This document shows positions 9,679 through 21,870 of a DNA stretch of 64,000 bases, piece after piece. Both the position numbers and the translations under genes were made by a program. The stretch spans positions 60,400,705 to 60,464,704 of the forward strand of contig NC_068567.1 of NCBI RefSeq assembly GCF_025698545.1. The letters run 5' to 3'. Each line of letters starts with the position of its first letter. The first letter of the stretch is position 1. The notes beneath the pieces were generated by a model, which was not told the DNA's origin, made no database searches, and saw only the letters and a list, made by a program, of their open reading frames with translations. Source of the stretch: Gossypium raimondii (taxonomy: Eukaryota > Streptophyta > Magnoliopsida > Malvales > Malvaceae).

Positions 9679-11838
9679 TGTAATACCCAATTATTGCCCG
9701 GGGCCCAAAATCTTAAAGCCCAATGACCCAATACACCAAACTAAAAACCAACAGCCCAAATACATTTGGCCCAATTGGCCCAAAATTAGCCATAGCCCAC
9801 AACGTGTTTTAGCAGCAATGGAAGCAGAAACCGCAGATCCTCGCACGTTCTCCATCTGCAGCAACGACCCCATCACCCCACGTCGCAATCACCCACGTTC
9901 AGTGATCCCTCGCGTTCTACCTGCAACAAAACCACAAACAACAGCAAATAAAAAGGAGGGCTAGAAAAGTAACAGGGGGTTACGAAAATTAGGAGAAAAA
10001 AGAAGAAATAGAGAATAGGGGGTTTACATTTTTGTATCAGAAAATTATTGAGAGAGTTGATAAAAAACAAGAAATTGAAGCAAAAATATTGTATACAGAG
10101 ATATTTGAAAGAAGAAAAAGAATAAAAAAGCAATTTTGAAGGTAATCAGGGGTTCCATTTTTTTTCTTCTTTTTTACTGTCTTGTTTTCTTTATTTTCTT
10201 TCTTGTTCTTTAAAACAAAAAGAAACAAAGAAGAAGGGGAACAGCTCTTACCGGTGGCAGCGCGCCATCGAGGCGCCGTCGTCGTTGTGGCCGATTGGAA
10301 GTGGAGTTGAAACAGCAGAGAAGAAGATGAATGTGGCTGTTGAAGTTGCAGATGGAATAAGGATTTTAATTAAGATTTGAAATGGGTTTTAAGCATTGAT
10401 GGGTTATTTACGTTTTTAATCCTTTCATGTTTTTCATTATTTCAAAACCATTGTTTTTATTGTTTACAAATTTTTCCATGACATATTAAATCTGTTCTTT
10501 TTTAATCCCATGCTGCACAACATTTTGGAAGGGTGGGATTAATTTCCCTTTTTGCCGTCCATGTTGCACGCATTTTGCAAATTCATCCTCTGCTTTAATT
10601 TGATTTTGTGTTTTTAATTTTGTTTTGATTCAAATTTAATCCATTGTATTTGCTTTTACAAATTAGATTATATATTAGTCTGTTAATATTGTTATTGTTA
10701 TTAAGCTGCTGTTATTTTTGTTATTATATTATATAATACTATTATTTTATTATTATTATTATTATACACATACACGCGCATATGTATCTTATTATATATA
10801 TATATATATATACATTTTAAATGTTTTAAATTCATATCCATATCTTATATATTTTATTATTGTTTTATTTTTCTTAGTTTTATATATATATATATATACG
10901 TACATATATTTCTGTTTTATAATATTTATATAGTTTTTATATATTTTATAATCTGAATATATATACTTTTTTTATAATATATATATACATTCACTATTCC
11001 AAAATTATAATAAATATATTTTCTGCATTCTTCTTTTATATACCTATATATCCATATTTTTATAATCTACTAATATATTATATCTATACATTTTATGTTT
11101 ATTATTTCTAAAATGTATATATATTTTATTATTAATTCATTTTCATGATTTTTGAATATATATATATATATATATGCATTAGCATTTTATCATGTCTCCA
11201 AAGAAAATATATTTTGGTTTCGTCAAAGCATTAAAATCGTTTTTAAATTTTCAAAATATTTGGCATTCATGGTTCTCGAGAAAGATCGTGTCCTAACTTA
11301 CTGGATTGTGATCATTTTTCGATGAATTTAGAAAGCCAAGTATTTATTTTGTAATAAATTCACAAAGATTTCAAATAAAAGCTTATTCTCGGGAATCCAA
11401 GAATGTCGGGTCCTAACTTACTGGTCATGACATTTTATCAACTCGAAATAAGAATTTCTAAAACCAAAGATGAACTTGATTTTGAAGATTTAAAAATATT
11501 GTGCCCTAACTCACTCGGTGTGATGTTTTATTTCTTTGAAATAAGAATGTTTATCATTTTAATTCATTCACGAGTTAAGTTTTTTTTATTTAAACTCTTT
11601 TCAAATTTTCGACATCAAGACATAAAATAATCAAATTTGGTACCGATTTTTGGGCGTTACGAGGGTGCTAACCCTTCCTCGTGCGTAACTGACTCCCGAA
11701 CCTGTTTTCTCAAATTTCGCAGACCAAAATCGTTTTTAAGGTGAGCCGATCACACTTCAATCAAGGATCGGTGGCGACTCCAATTTTTATTTTTAAAGTC
11801 GATAACTTATTTTTGTTTTCAAAAAAATGGTTTCGACA
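9679..11838 (+). mobile_element. Solo LTR, Ty3/gypsy (probable Tat/Ogre-like lineage)
   Basis: A 2160-bp unit starts TGTAATACCC and ends GGTTTCGACA (TG...CA termini) and is flanked by a perfect 5-bp target duplication, TTAAT at 9674-9678 and 11839-11843. The 3' part contains the GCGTTACGAGGGTGCTAACC block near 11655 and GGTGGCGACTCC near 11771, segments I associate with the LTRs of large plant gypsy elements. There is no internal coding region and no second LTR, so it is the product of LTR-LTR recombination. The middle (about 10735-11175) has grown TA- and TAT-type microsatellites. The perfect duplication suggests a fairly recent insertion, but a solo LTR cannot be dated from itself. Confidence 0.85.
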
Positions 11839-11843
11839 TTAAT

Positions 11844-12599
11844 AATTATCGTTTTGTCATGATTGGAATTTTAAAATTCAAAAGCATAAGAATTATAAAT
11901 GATCAAATTAAAAACACAAGACCTAAATTCACAGTTAATGCATAGTATAAGGATTGATGGCAACTTTTATATTATAAGATCAAGTAGTTTAATCTTTCAA
12001 TAATTATTTGATACATAAATAGTCGAAAAATAAATAAATCTATATATTGATAGGATTATTATAATTCTCATAATTGTAGGATATGAAAGTGTCAAGTGTT
12101 TTATTTATTTATTTTTTAAACTTTTAAATTTACTAAAAAATGGCCATCATTGTAAGACTACTTATGAAATTTTTAATTTTCATTAATCATGCATCAAATA
12201 ATTATTGATGTGGATAAAGGATAAGGGTAGGGTTATTTAGAGATCGAACTCAAATTGTTATCAATTAAATTTTCAATATAAACAGATAAAGATATGGATT
12301 TTGGGAAAACGATAATACAAGTGGTTAAATTATAGTTTCAAACCCTTTACTTTGCTTAAATATGAGATTTATTTTTGTAAATTAATTTGATATAATTTAT
12401 TCTTTGCATTTTACAATGTAATTAACTAGTTCAAATAGTTAATAATATTTATTTGAGGCTATTAATGATATTACAAAAACAAATAGGCTAAATTAAAATA
12501 TATAAACTATATCTAAATTTTGAATAAAGGAGAAGAATCAAAACCGATATAATATGATGAATACATAAATAAAATGTGATAAAAAGTTCGAGTTAATTA
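11844..12599. other. Intergenic, AT-rich, no gene seen
   Basis: Low-complexity AT-rich spacer right of the solo LTR. No coding frame, RNA gene or recognisable element found. Confidence 0.5.
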
Positions 12600-13285
12600 C
12601 ATCAAATTCCTCAAACTTTGATCATCATTTTAAATTGACGTTTCAAACTTTAAAAGGTTTTAATTACATCCTCAAATTATTGATTATCATATCAATCAGA
12701 TCTTTCAATTATTAAAACCGTTAAATAATATGTCAAATTTTATGTGCCGTAATTTAAAATAATTTTATTAAAGAAAAGTAAAATGAGATCGTATAACTTT
12801 TAGAAGTAAAATTGAAAAAAATAATGAGCAATAAAGTTTTTGTAAAAGTTTCGAAAACCTTAAAACTATGATTTTTATGAAATCTATTTTTACAATATTT
12901 TTTGAAAGATTATACCATACACCGCCCTGTAGGGTTTTCTGAACCTCACAAGCGGGTTTAAGACGTGACAAGTGTCTTATAGGGTGTAGTAAAAAATAAA
13001 AAATAAAAAATATAAATATAAATAAATATAATACTTGTCATACCCTTAGCCCACTTATGGAGTCTAGAAAATTCCATAGGTGATGTATCAAATAATTACT
13101 CTTGATATATATTTTTCTTTAACTTTTCGTTTTAAATTATATCACATACGATTTGACATATCATTTAACAGCTAAACTAATTATTTTAGTAACGAAATAA
13201 CCTTATTAATACAATCTCGATAATTTTAAGGTTGTAATTAAAATATTTTAAAGTTTAAGGACTAATTTAGAATGAAGATTATATA
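12600..13285. repeat. Long inverted-repeat element with internal insert
   Basis: The left arm (about 12605-12700, 'actttaaaaggttttaatta') is mirrored by the right arm (about 13190-13285, 'taattaaaatattttaaagt'). Between them, about 12765-13100, lies a less AT-rich segment with 'gtagggttttctgaacctca'. The arrangement suggests a foldback element carrying a second insertion; neither is classified. Confidence 0.35.
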
Positions 13286-13706
13286 ATGCCTTTGGGCCAA
13301 AAACTTGGAAAGACTAGAGGAAGTACAAAACAGAACTGTAAATTGGGCTAAAACGAAGGGTTTGGTTAATGGGTTTTCGGCTCTGCATGGCTTTTAGTTA
13401 AGAATGTTAGAAGCCCTATTCATCTTTATTTATTCATGATTAAATGGGGAAATTGTTAAGTTCAAATATTAAAGCCGATAAAAGAAATAAAGTATTAAAA
13501 TTTAATTAGTTGCTAAATTTAAGGCCAAAAAATTACATTAATCTAAAATTAAATAATATTTAATTTTGAGTAAAAATTACACAAGATTATGATTCACTCA
13601 AGATGTGGGTGAATATTTTATGTAACAAAATTTAAATAATTTAATTTACAAGATTTTTTAAATGATTATTTGAGTTATTAAAAATCAAAATGTTTTGAGT
13701 TCAAAT

Positions 13707-14224
13707 TAGAGGTGTTCATGGGTCGGGCAAGATCTAAACATGATATTAATATGCTTTATGCTTGCCCAAGCCCAGCTTTGCTCAAAATCTGGAACTAAAA
13801 TTTTACCCAAACTCGCCTATATTTGCAAAAGACTAACTCAAGCCAATTTTAGGCCCGTTCATATTATTTTTAATTATTTTTATATTATATTATTTTAATA
13901 GTTAATTATTTTATACAATTTTTATTTATTGAAATTTTTTATATAGTCATCTTAACATTATTTTAATGTTTACAGTAGAGTAGTATTATATATTTAGTAT
14001 ATGTTTATTTTTTAAATGTGTCCTAATTTACATAATATATAAAAATAACATAATATAAAGCATTATAAACTTAAACTATCAAGCTTGAACTCAACCCATA
14101 TTTTAAATGGGCCTAATTTTTTTACCCAAGCCCATTTTTCAGAACTAATATTTTTTCCAAACTCTCCTAAATTTCAGGTGGACCTTCGGGCCTGGGCGAG
14201 TAGCCCAACCCATGAATAAGTCTA
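13707..14224. mobile_element. hAT-type MITE with perfect 8-bp target duplication
   Basis: 518-bp element. The left end reads TAGAGGTGTTCATGGGTCGG; the right end on the other strand reads TAGACTTATTCATGGGTTGG. It is flanked by a perfect 8-bp duplication, GTTCAAAT at 13699-13706 and 14225-14232, the size typical of hAT elements. The interior is AT-rich without coding capacity. A related right end occurs at 50255-50394 and a cousin at 21871-22441. Confidence 0.85.
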
Positions 14225-14232
14225 GTTCAAAT

Positions 14233-14880
14233 GATTTTATACGATAAATATTTTTTTAATAAATTCTCCATTAAATTGGAATCAAATTAAACGGTGACAC
14301 TAACTCAATAAAAAACATTAAATATTATTTTTAACTTAGTTGCACGTATTCATATACAAAATTTTGAAAGAAAAAAACCCATAAAAACCCAAATTTAAAA
14401 TTTTAAAATTGGCATCTTTTTATATAAAAATCATGAAATTTTTTATTTTTAATTAAAATTTGAAAATATTTATTTGAACTCAACATGAAATTCGTAAAGT
14501 ATGATACATGCAATGTGCTCAAAATTAGGCATGTAGATGTAGGAAGCATCCTTTTGTAGTTATGAGCATCTTTTTCTATGTTCATAAATCAAAATTCTTC
14601 CACACATTTTTCTCATGGAAGTCTTCCAACTACACACCTTTTTATTATCAATAGCTCGTATCAAAAAAATCTGATTCTTATAAATAAATTTATGGCATGA
14701 GATAATAAATTATCAGTTAATCATCGAAACCTCACAGTAATAACTAATGACAAACAAATGATTAAATCAATAAAAAAGTTGAAGAGTACAATTCTATCAG
14801 GTCAAAGAAGTTGAAGAGTACAGTTAGGCAGGATGACGGACTTGCTACAACAAGAAGCTTAATGAGTGATCAAAATGATA
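14233..14880. other. Intergenic, no gene seen
   Basis: AT-rich spacer between the hAT MITE and the LINE remnant. A short near-repeat 'aagttgaagagtaca' occurs at about 14776 and 14808. Confidence 0.5.
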
Positions 14881-15185
14881 GATAGATCATTGGGTTTGGC
14901 AGATGCTTTGGGGTATATTGGATGGGTTAAAGCTTATCCCAAATAGAAGACTCGAAAGTGTCTTAATTCAAACAGATAGTCTTGAGGCTACTACTGCTAT
15001 TCAGGAAGGTGTCTTTAGAATTTTGAACACAACTATAATAAGAAGAATTCATCAGACCCTGACAAAGGTAAAGCAGCGAAAGATTCAACATATTCTCTGA
15101 AAAAAAAAACACAGTTGCAAATAATTTAGTCAATATAATTCGCGGTAGAAGACTAGGTTTAGATTGTTTGAAGATACTCCTTTGA
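14881..15185 (+). pseudogene. LINE remnant: RNase H domain of a plant non-LTR retrotransposon
   Basis: Pieces of the C-terminal RNase H (RVT_3-type) domain are readable. IIGFGRCFG near 14886 is followed, after a frame change and a loss of several codons, by LWGILDGLKLI (from 14906) and VLIQTDSLEATTAI. At about 15098 a frame shift in an A-run leads to KKNTVANNLVNIIRGRRLGL, ending with TGA at 15185. LWGILDGL and QTDSLEA are characteristic of this domain in plant LINEs, where they surround catalytic acidic residues. An A-run at about 15223 may be the tail. Broken by at least two frame changes and clearly non-functional. Confidence 0.75.
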
Positions 15186-16337
15186 GGGTCTAACTTTTTA
15201 AGTCTATATTTTTTAAATTTTCACAAAAAAAAAAGGGGTATATCTCAACCAACAAACATGTTTAGAAGAGGTATGATCACTAGAGCCACTATTATTATTT
15301 TGCTAAACTATTCTCCCAATCTATCATCACCTTCCTCCCTACCAACTTATCGGGATGAAGTCAGAAACTTTTGTTTAGAAGTCAAAATAAAATTCAAAGT
15401 TCTTGGGAAGCGCAAAGCATGAATATTCTATTAAAAAAATCAAATTGAATTATAAAAATTTTAGAAGGACTAAAAGGGCAATTAGCCCATTGAAAAACTT
15501 CAACACTTGTATAGCTCTTTTGCCTTCATCAACCCAAACTACCTCTAATAATTATATTATTAAATTCCTATTTATATTTTGTGTTTTTTGTTTGAAGTTA
15601 TATATAATTTATGCTTGACACATATGAAAATAATTTTTAAATATATAATTTTTTATTGAAAGAATCGAAATTTAAACAAATTGCAGGCTATTAGCAGACC
15701 TCAAACTTGACCTAATATGCTATAATTGAACTTTGTCTGTTTTAATTCATTTTCACTTGTACCAGCATTAAATATTCTTTTGAAACTCTATTTTCTATGG
15801 AAGCATGAAAGAATTTATCCGAAATTGGTTAAATTAAATTTTATAACATTTTATTAATTTATTTAATTTGAATTAGACGAATAAATAATAATAATTTTGT
15901 TAATTCAATACTAATTTAATTCTAAAAACAATAAAATAATGTTTATAAACCCAGATTTGTTTTTAAAATAGACAATCTGTCCATAAAATTCACTACTTGT
16001 AATTGAAAAATACCATGTATTATGTTTACACAAATTTTTTTGAATTAAAATTGATACAAATTTTTTTATTGATTTCACAATTAAATCCTAGAGATAGCTT
16101 ATATTTTACACACATTCTTGATTATAATGCTTTTAATCCTTGAAGCTATCTTTAGTAATTGGGCTTCACAATTATTTCTCATGCACTCAGATTTTGACAT
16201 TCCATCAAAAAAACCAACTTTTTTTTCCCTTCTTCACCCCACTCTTTTAGTCATGATTTCTCAACAGTGAAAGGGACCATATATCTTTTCTTCATTTTTT
16301 TTGGGATTAAAATCATGAACTTGTAATAAAATTTATA
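15186..16337. other. Intergenic, no gene seen
   Basis: AT-rich spacer. The small frame at 15403-15618 ends in a very AT-rich tail and matches nothing I recognise. Confidence 0.5.
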
Positions 16338-16710
16338 GGTAAAATGACCTCTTTGATACCTCTCGATATTGATATTAAGGAAATTTATCTTTTTCAAAAG
16401 AAAAGTAGAGCAGTTTAGCTATTGTCAATTTTGAGAGTGAGCAACTAATGATAATTAATCATGTTTTTTTCGTCAATTGTATATAATTTTGATTGGTGCA
16501 ATAGTAAATTTATCCATCAATGTTTATATATTCCGTGTAAAGACTACGAGCTAAATTTATTAAATAAAGACCAAATTGGCAGAATGTGAAAACTGTAATG
16601 ACTAAATTTATTTTTATACCAATAAAAATATGTACAATTGTTTCAATTTTTTTGTGAGAGACCAATTTACTAAATATCAGAATTAAGAGGGACCAAGAGG
16701 TTTTTTTACC
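16338..16710. mobile_element. Inverted-repeat MITE (family B), copy 2
   Basis: 373-bp element, the most complete of three copies. The left end GGTAAAATGACCTCTTTGAT is mirrored by the right end, which on the other strand reads GGTAAAAAAACCTCTTGGTC. Inner arms 'tgtataattttgattggt' and its inverse match copies 1 and 3. Possible decayed 9-bp duplication: AAATTTATA before and AAATGTATT after (7 of 9). Probably Mutator-like. It ends about 1.4 kb before the NPY start codon. Confidence 0.6.
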
Positions 16711-16736
16711 AAATGTATTCAGTTCATAGGGTAATA

Positions 16737-16755
16737 GGAGAGAGAGAGAGAGAGA
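16737..16755. repeat. (AG)n microsatellite
   Basis: A short AG/GA run close to the start of the NPY transcript. GA repeats in plant promoters and leaders can bind BBR/BPC factors; that role is only inferred. Confidence 0.6.
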
Positions 16756-17234
16756 ACAATATAGGTTAATTAGGACGCAAGTAAAGAGTAAAAGAGAAGC
16801 CCCATTTATAAGCTGAGAGTGTCAGCTTTGGCGTACATAACTGAGCTTAGAGATGTTGACTGTGTTAATACCACGACCCCAAAAACTAAACCAAACTAAA
16901 TCTACGTTCTTTCACCATTATTAATAAACCAAAAATTTACACAAAACAACAACAAAGCTAAAATATTTGGGTTTGTGTTGAATAGCAACCAGCTTGGCTT
17001 TTTTTGACCAAAAACTTCAAAAAAGATAGTACTTTGATAGGTACTAAAACCTGATGAGTACAAAAAACTGGTGGGTTTAATGTAAATTTCCTTACTTTCT
17101 TGGGCTTTGGTACTTTTTTTTTGTTCAAATTGACCAAAATGCTCCTCTGCATGGTTCCTGTGTGACGAAATAATTACTGTTCAAACGTTCTATTACACTT
17201 GTTGCAATGGTGGTGGCGTAAAAAAATTATCTTG

Positions 17235-18127
17235 GTAAGCTCTGTTTTTTTCATTTAAGTCTTTATGTTCTTAAAATGGGATTTCTTGTTTTGCTACAAT
17301 GGTGAAGGTGCTATATATATATACATATATTCTTTATGGGATTTGCGAATTTGATACAAGGGTCTTGGATATTGTTGGGGTTTACACGGAGAGTGGCTTT
17401 TGGGGGATTGCTTTTCACTCTTCTTGGATTCCAAGTTTAATTATATGATTTATGAACATTTTCCCATTTTCCCATTTTCTCATTCATGTGGTGGGGTTTT
17501 GGGATTTTTTTTAAATATATTAAAAATCTGATCTTTTGAATCTTAACAACTTGTTATTTTTATAACTTAGATCTCTGTGTGATATACTCTGGTGGATTCC
17601 TCAGATTGATATTGTTATTTGGTAGTTGATGTTTTGATTCTTCATGTTTGTTTATTTTGATCTCTTTTTTTTTTCATTTATTCCCATACTTTAAAAAATA
17701 ATAAAAATAGATGCTTGCTGTCTACCGTTTTGGTGGTTTCTTCTTCTGATACCAAGATGCTGCTTTTAAAACTATATATTGATTACTATATGCCATGTTT
17801 GGAGCTTGAAACTCTGGTTTTTGGGAATTATTTAGTACAAAAGGGTCTGTCATCTATGTTCCCCTGAGTTGACTGAGTTAGCCCGGACTCAGTGGACTTT
17901 GCCATCAACAAAGGAAACAAATGTTTCCATGGCTCTCTTTCAACTTTTTTCATAATTTATTACTCAAAAATCCCATCTTGCCATTGAAAAAGCTGGTTGA
18001 ATTTAGAAGCTGGGTCCCCATTCCCCACACTTGGTGTTATATTCTTTACCGCTTTTGGCAATGTTTTTATTGGGTTATGTGAGTTGCTGTGATTGTTTGG
18101 TGATTGGTTTTGAGTAAGATTTCACAG
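17235..18127 (+). other. Probable 5' UTR intron of the NPY gene
   Basis: A good donor CTTG|GTAAGCTC at 17234/17235 and an acceptor TTTCACAG|GGAAGG at 18127/18128 frame an 893-base, T-rich stretch that ends 32 bases before the coding ATG. NPY-family genes often carry leader introns. Boundaries are predicted from splice consensus only. Confidence 0.5.
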
Positions 18128-18159
18128 GGAAGGAAAGGGATCCTGTTTGCTTTGACAAT

Positions 18160-20908
18160 ATGAAGTTTATGAAGCTTGGATCAAAACCGGATACCTTTCG
18201 AAGTGATGGGAATAACGTGAGGTGAGATCTCTTGGTACCCTTTATTTGAAATCTAACGTATTGTCACCCTATATGTTGTTTGATGTATTCAATCTTCCAT
18301 AAGATCATTGCTTTCTTGTTCATTTCGACTTGCATAGTCCTATTAGGAATCCTTTTGGAATGATGTCAAATATCGGTCTTTGGCTTATGTTTTGATGTGA
18401 TTTGCAGCTTTTTGTAGTCTATTCATTTGTTATTTTTCCTCACAAAAATGACTAATTTGCTGCTGCTTAGGATTTTCCGAGAAAAAATCGACAGCCCTTT
18501 TTTGAGTATCTTCTGATCCAAGTGACGGATCATCTAAATCTGACTAAACCTTATGTGGTTTTCACTTTTTATCTTTCTTCTATGGTTCCTCATGTATGCA
18601 TTATGCTTTCTGCAACTTTGATTGTGCATAGCCTATGCATCGTTTATTAGTTAAATAAATCCGGTAATCGTCAAGTTATAGCCTATGCATAGAGTTCTGT
18701 ATCATACTGGTCGTGTATTGCGTAGAGCAATTCAAAGAGTTTTCGCTTTCCTATTGTAATAGGTTTAAAACCAAAGGTAGATGTTGTTCGAATTGAATAT
18801 AAACTCTTACTACAAGCTCTATGGTTAACTTTTTTAATCTAGCCTTTGTCCAACCCGTGTGAGTGTTGAAAAATTCTGATGGTTTTACGCTTACGTGCTC
18901 CTGTTCAGGTATGTAGCAAGTGAGCTAGCAACTGACATTGCAGTCACTGTTGGGGATGTTAAGTTTTATCTGCACAAGGTATGCATTCATTTCATATTTG
19001 GTTTAGACCTGTTCAATTGAGCAAGCATGACTCCGTTCTGCTTGTTTATAGTCTTAAAAGTTCATTTGGGATTTTGGGATTAATGGAAGAACATATATGC
19101 AGTTTCCCCTTCTATCAAAAAGTGCCTGCTTACAGAAGCTGGTTGCAAGTGGTAACGAACAAAATTGCGATGAAGTTCAGATTTCTGACATTCCTGGTGG
19201 CTCGGTTGTGTTTGAGATATGTGCCAAATTTTGTTATGGCATGACCGTCAACCTTAATGCTTACAATGTCTTTGCCACTCGATGTGCAGCTGAGTATTTA
19301 GGAATGTATGAGACCATTGAAAAAGGGAACTTAATTTATAAGATCGATATCTTTCTCAACTCCAGCATTGTCCACAGCTGGAAGGATTCGATCATTGTTC
19401 TTCAGACTACAAAATCTTTGTCACCGTTATCCGATGAATTGAAGGTGGCCGGTCTATGCGTCGATGCTATAGCTACCAATGCTTGTATTGATGATTCCAA
19501 GGTTGATTGGTCCTACACTTATAACCGGAAGAAGCTCCCAGAGGAAAACGGGAATGATCCGAACTTTAATGGTGTCAAAAGTCGACCAGTGCCAAAGGAC
19601 TGGTGGGTTGAGGATCTGTGTGAACTTGAAATCGATCTATATAAGCGTGTTATAATGAGTATTAAAACCAAAGGAATACAATCCCATGAAGTTATCGGAG
19701 ATGCTTTGAAAGCTTATTCTTATCGAAGGTTGCCGGGTTTCAGTAAGGGTGTAATCCATTCTCGTGATGTTGGAAAGTATCGATCAACGGTTGACACTAT
19801 CGTCTGGTTGTTGCCTGCAGAGAAAGGAAGTGTATCTTGCAGTTTCTTGTTTAAGTTGTTGAAAGCAGCTATCATAGTTGACTCAGGAGAAATGGCTCGG
19901 GAACAGCTGGTGAGACAAATAGGACAACAACTTGAGGAGGCTTCCCTGAATGATCTTTTGATAAGAGCAGCAGAAAGGGAAGACGTAATGTATGATGTCG
20001 ATATGGTAAAGAAAATAGTGAACAAGTTTCTGATGCAAGATCGGAATGCTGAATATGAATCGGAAGAAAACGAGGTTCAGGAAATACAAGGATCCGGAAT
20101 CTTAACAGATGCTTCCAAGCTGATTGTGGCAAAGTTGATAGATGCATACCTTGCTGAAATCGCAAAGGATCCGAACTTACCCTTGTCAAAGTTTGTAGAC
20201 CTTGCTGAAACAGTGTCTTGCATCTCTCGGCCTACTCATAACGGGCTTTACCGAGCCATTGACATGTATCTTAAGGTGAGAATCTTGCCAAAACCTGTAT
20301 TTTTCCACGCATAGCAAATCCGCATTTACATGAATTGTGCTGTTTCGATGCAGGAGCACCCATGGATAAGCAAGAGCGAGCAGAAAAGGATATGCAAGTT
20401 AATGGACTGCAAGAAACTATCAGCCGATGCATGTATGCATGCTGTTCAAAATGAGAGGCTCCCATTGCGTGTGGTCATTCAGGTTCTCTTTTTCGAGCAA
20501 CTCCGGGGGGCTGCTGCCACTTCATCCGGAACTAGCACTCCTGACTTACCCAAATCCCTGAAAAACCCAAATGGCGGATCTCACGGGAGCTCAAGATCAG
20601 CACCAACTAATCCGGAGGAAGATTGGGATTCAGTGTCTGCAACCGAGGAGCTGAAGGCTCTGAAACCCGAACTGGCTGCCTTAAGGTTGAGAAACCGCGG
20701 AGATAATAGAAACAACGTTGACAACGCGGCCGCCATTAGTAAAATGAAAGGTTTAATGAAGTCAAAGAGGATATTTACAAAGATATGGTCAAGCAAAGCA
20801 GCCATAGGTGAGAACAGTGGTTCAGATTCATCAGAGAGTCTTGGTTCTGCAAATCCTGAAGAAGCTAAATCAACACCATCTAGAAATAGGAGGCATTCAG
20901 TTTCTTAG
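18160..20908 (+). CDS. NPY3-like: BTB/POZ-NPH3 domain protein, NPY family
   Basis: Four coding exons: 18160-18221, 18909-18978, 19103-20275, 20354-20908, all GT-AG, giving 619 residues. It opens with [13 protein letters not shown], typical of the NPY/NPH3 group. A BTB domain (about 29-135) contains [18 protein letters not shown]. The NPH3 domain begins at [20 protein letters not shown] (about 209) and runs through [20 protein letters not shown] into exon 4, where [20 protein letters not shown] sits. A Ser-rich, basic tail follows. NPY proteins are plasma-membrane-associated partners of AGC kinases (PINOID, D6PK) and help keep PIN proteins polar in auxin-driven organ formation and root gravitropism; the BTB fold may also bind CUL3. 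Exon number and domain order are normal and nothing looks broken. NPY3 is chosen because AZF- and LBD37-type neighbours flank it; other NPY members remain possible. Confidence 0.93.
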
Positions 20909-21280
20909 TAGAAAATGTGGGAAAATACATTAACTTTTTGGTGGGGTTTTTTAATGTTTTTACCTCTCCTAATGACAATGGTAAATTCAAGACTAGTTTT
21001 ATGTTAACTCAGTAAAATGAAGCATACTATATACATATAATATTTTATATATATATAGGTTTGTTTGTCTGGTCATCGATGAATGCAAGATGCCACTGCC
21101 ATGTCCATCATGCAACACTTTTAGTATCTGTTTCATTTTTTTCAGTCACTCTTGAGTCCAAGATGGGCTGAAAATGATCAAGTGCATGTAAGTAGAATAT
21201 AGTTACTATAGATATCCTTATACCTCCAAATGAGTTTACTTAGACTCTATATTAGGGGTGTTTCGAGGTCTTAAGTTGCA

Positions 21281-21417
21281 TAAGGTGGGTTTGAATGGGC
21301 GATGTACTTATCTGCAATAAGTGTAAAAACAACAGTGGCAGTGTGATTAGATACGGTAGCGTGAGACGCATCGTACCACACCTCACTGCTCATCCAGACC
21401 CACCTTAAAATGGATTG
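21281..21417. mobile_element. Short foldback MITE
   Basis: 137-bp element whose left end TAAGGTGGGTTTGAATGGGC is mirrored by the right end, which on the other strand reads TAAGGTGGGTCTGGATGAGC. The centre contains 'gtgattagatacggtagcgt'. Similar foldback sequences are familiar from several dicots. No clear target duplication. It lies about 370 bases downstream of the NPY stop codon. Confidence 0.55.
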
Positions 21418-21870
21418 AACTCGTCAATCAAATCGAAAATTAATTTACATATCGGTCCAAACAAAACAACAAAGGAGTTAAAATAGTTTCAGAGCGAATT
21501 GCTGTTGGAACTGCATTTTTTAAATGTTTTTAACCTAAATTAATGGTCCAAATTGAAAAAAAAAACACAATTGGCCCAACCCAAATACTTAAACCAGCTG
21601 GCCCAACTACTTAAATACCTTAAAAAGTATTTAATAAATGAGAAAAATAAGAGAATTTTTTTTTGAATCGATTAAATTATCGGCTTGTCTTATTTAATTG
21701 AATAAATTATTAAAATAAATTAAAAATTAAAAATAAAGAAAATCTATTTAACAAATAGTTCAACCTATTTTATTGGTCGATTCAACCCTTATTTCGGACA
21801 TTCTCAATCCAATAGGCTATTCTTATTCTAAAAACAGTGGAAAAGAAAATAAAAACTAACCTAAATATAT
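21418..21870. other. Intergenic, no gene seen
   Basis: AT-rich spacer with 'ggcccaacccaaatac'-type phrases near 21570. No gene or clear element. Confidence 0.45.

Noticed and set aside
9665-10228. Open frames of 63-99 codons on both strands near 9.7-10.2 kb
   Set aside because: They lie in the 5' part of the solo LTR and have no coding features.
10718-10933. 71-codon frame rich in Tyr and Ile
   Set aside because: Translation of TA/TAT microsatellites inside the solo LTR.
19720-20189. Minus-strand frames of up to 105 codons
   Set aside because: Antisense shadows of the NPH3 domain exon.
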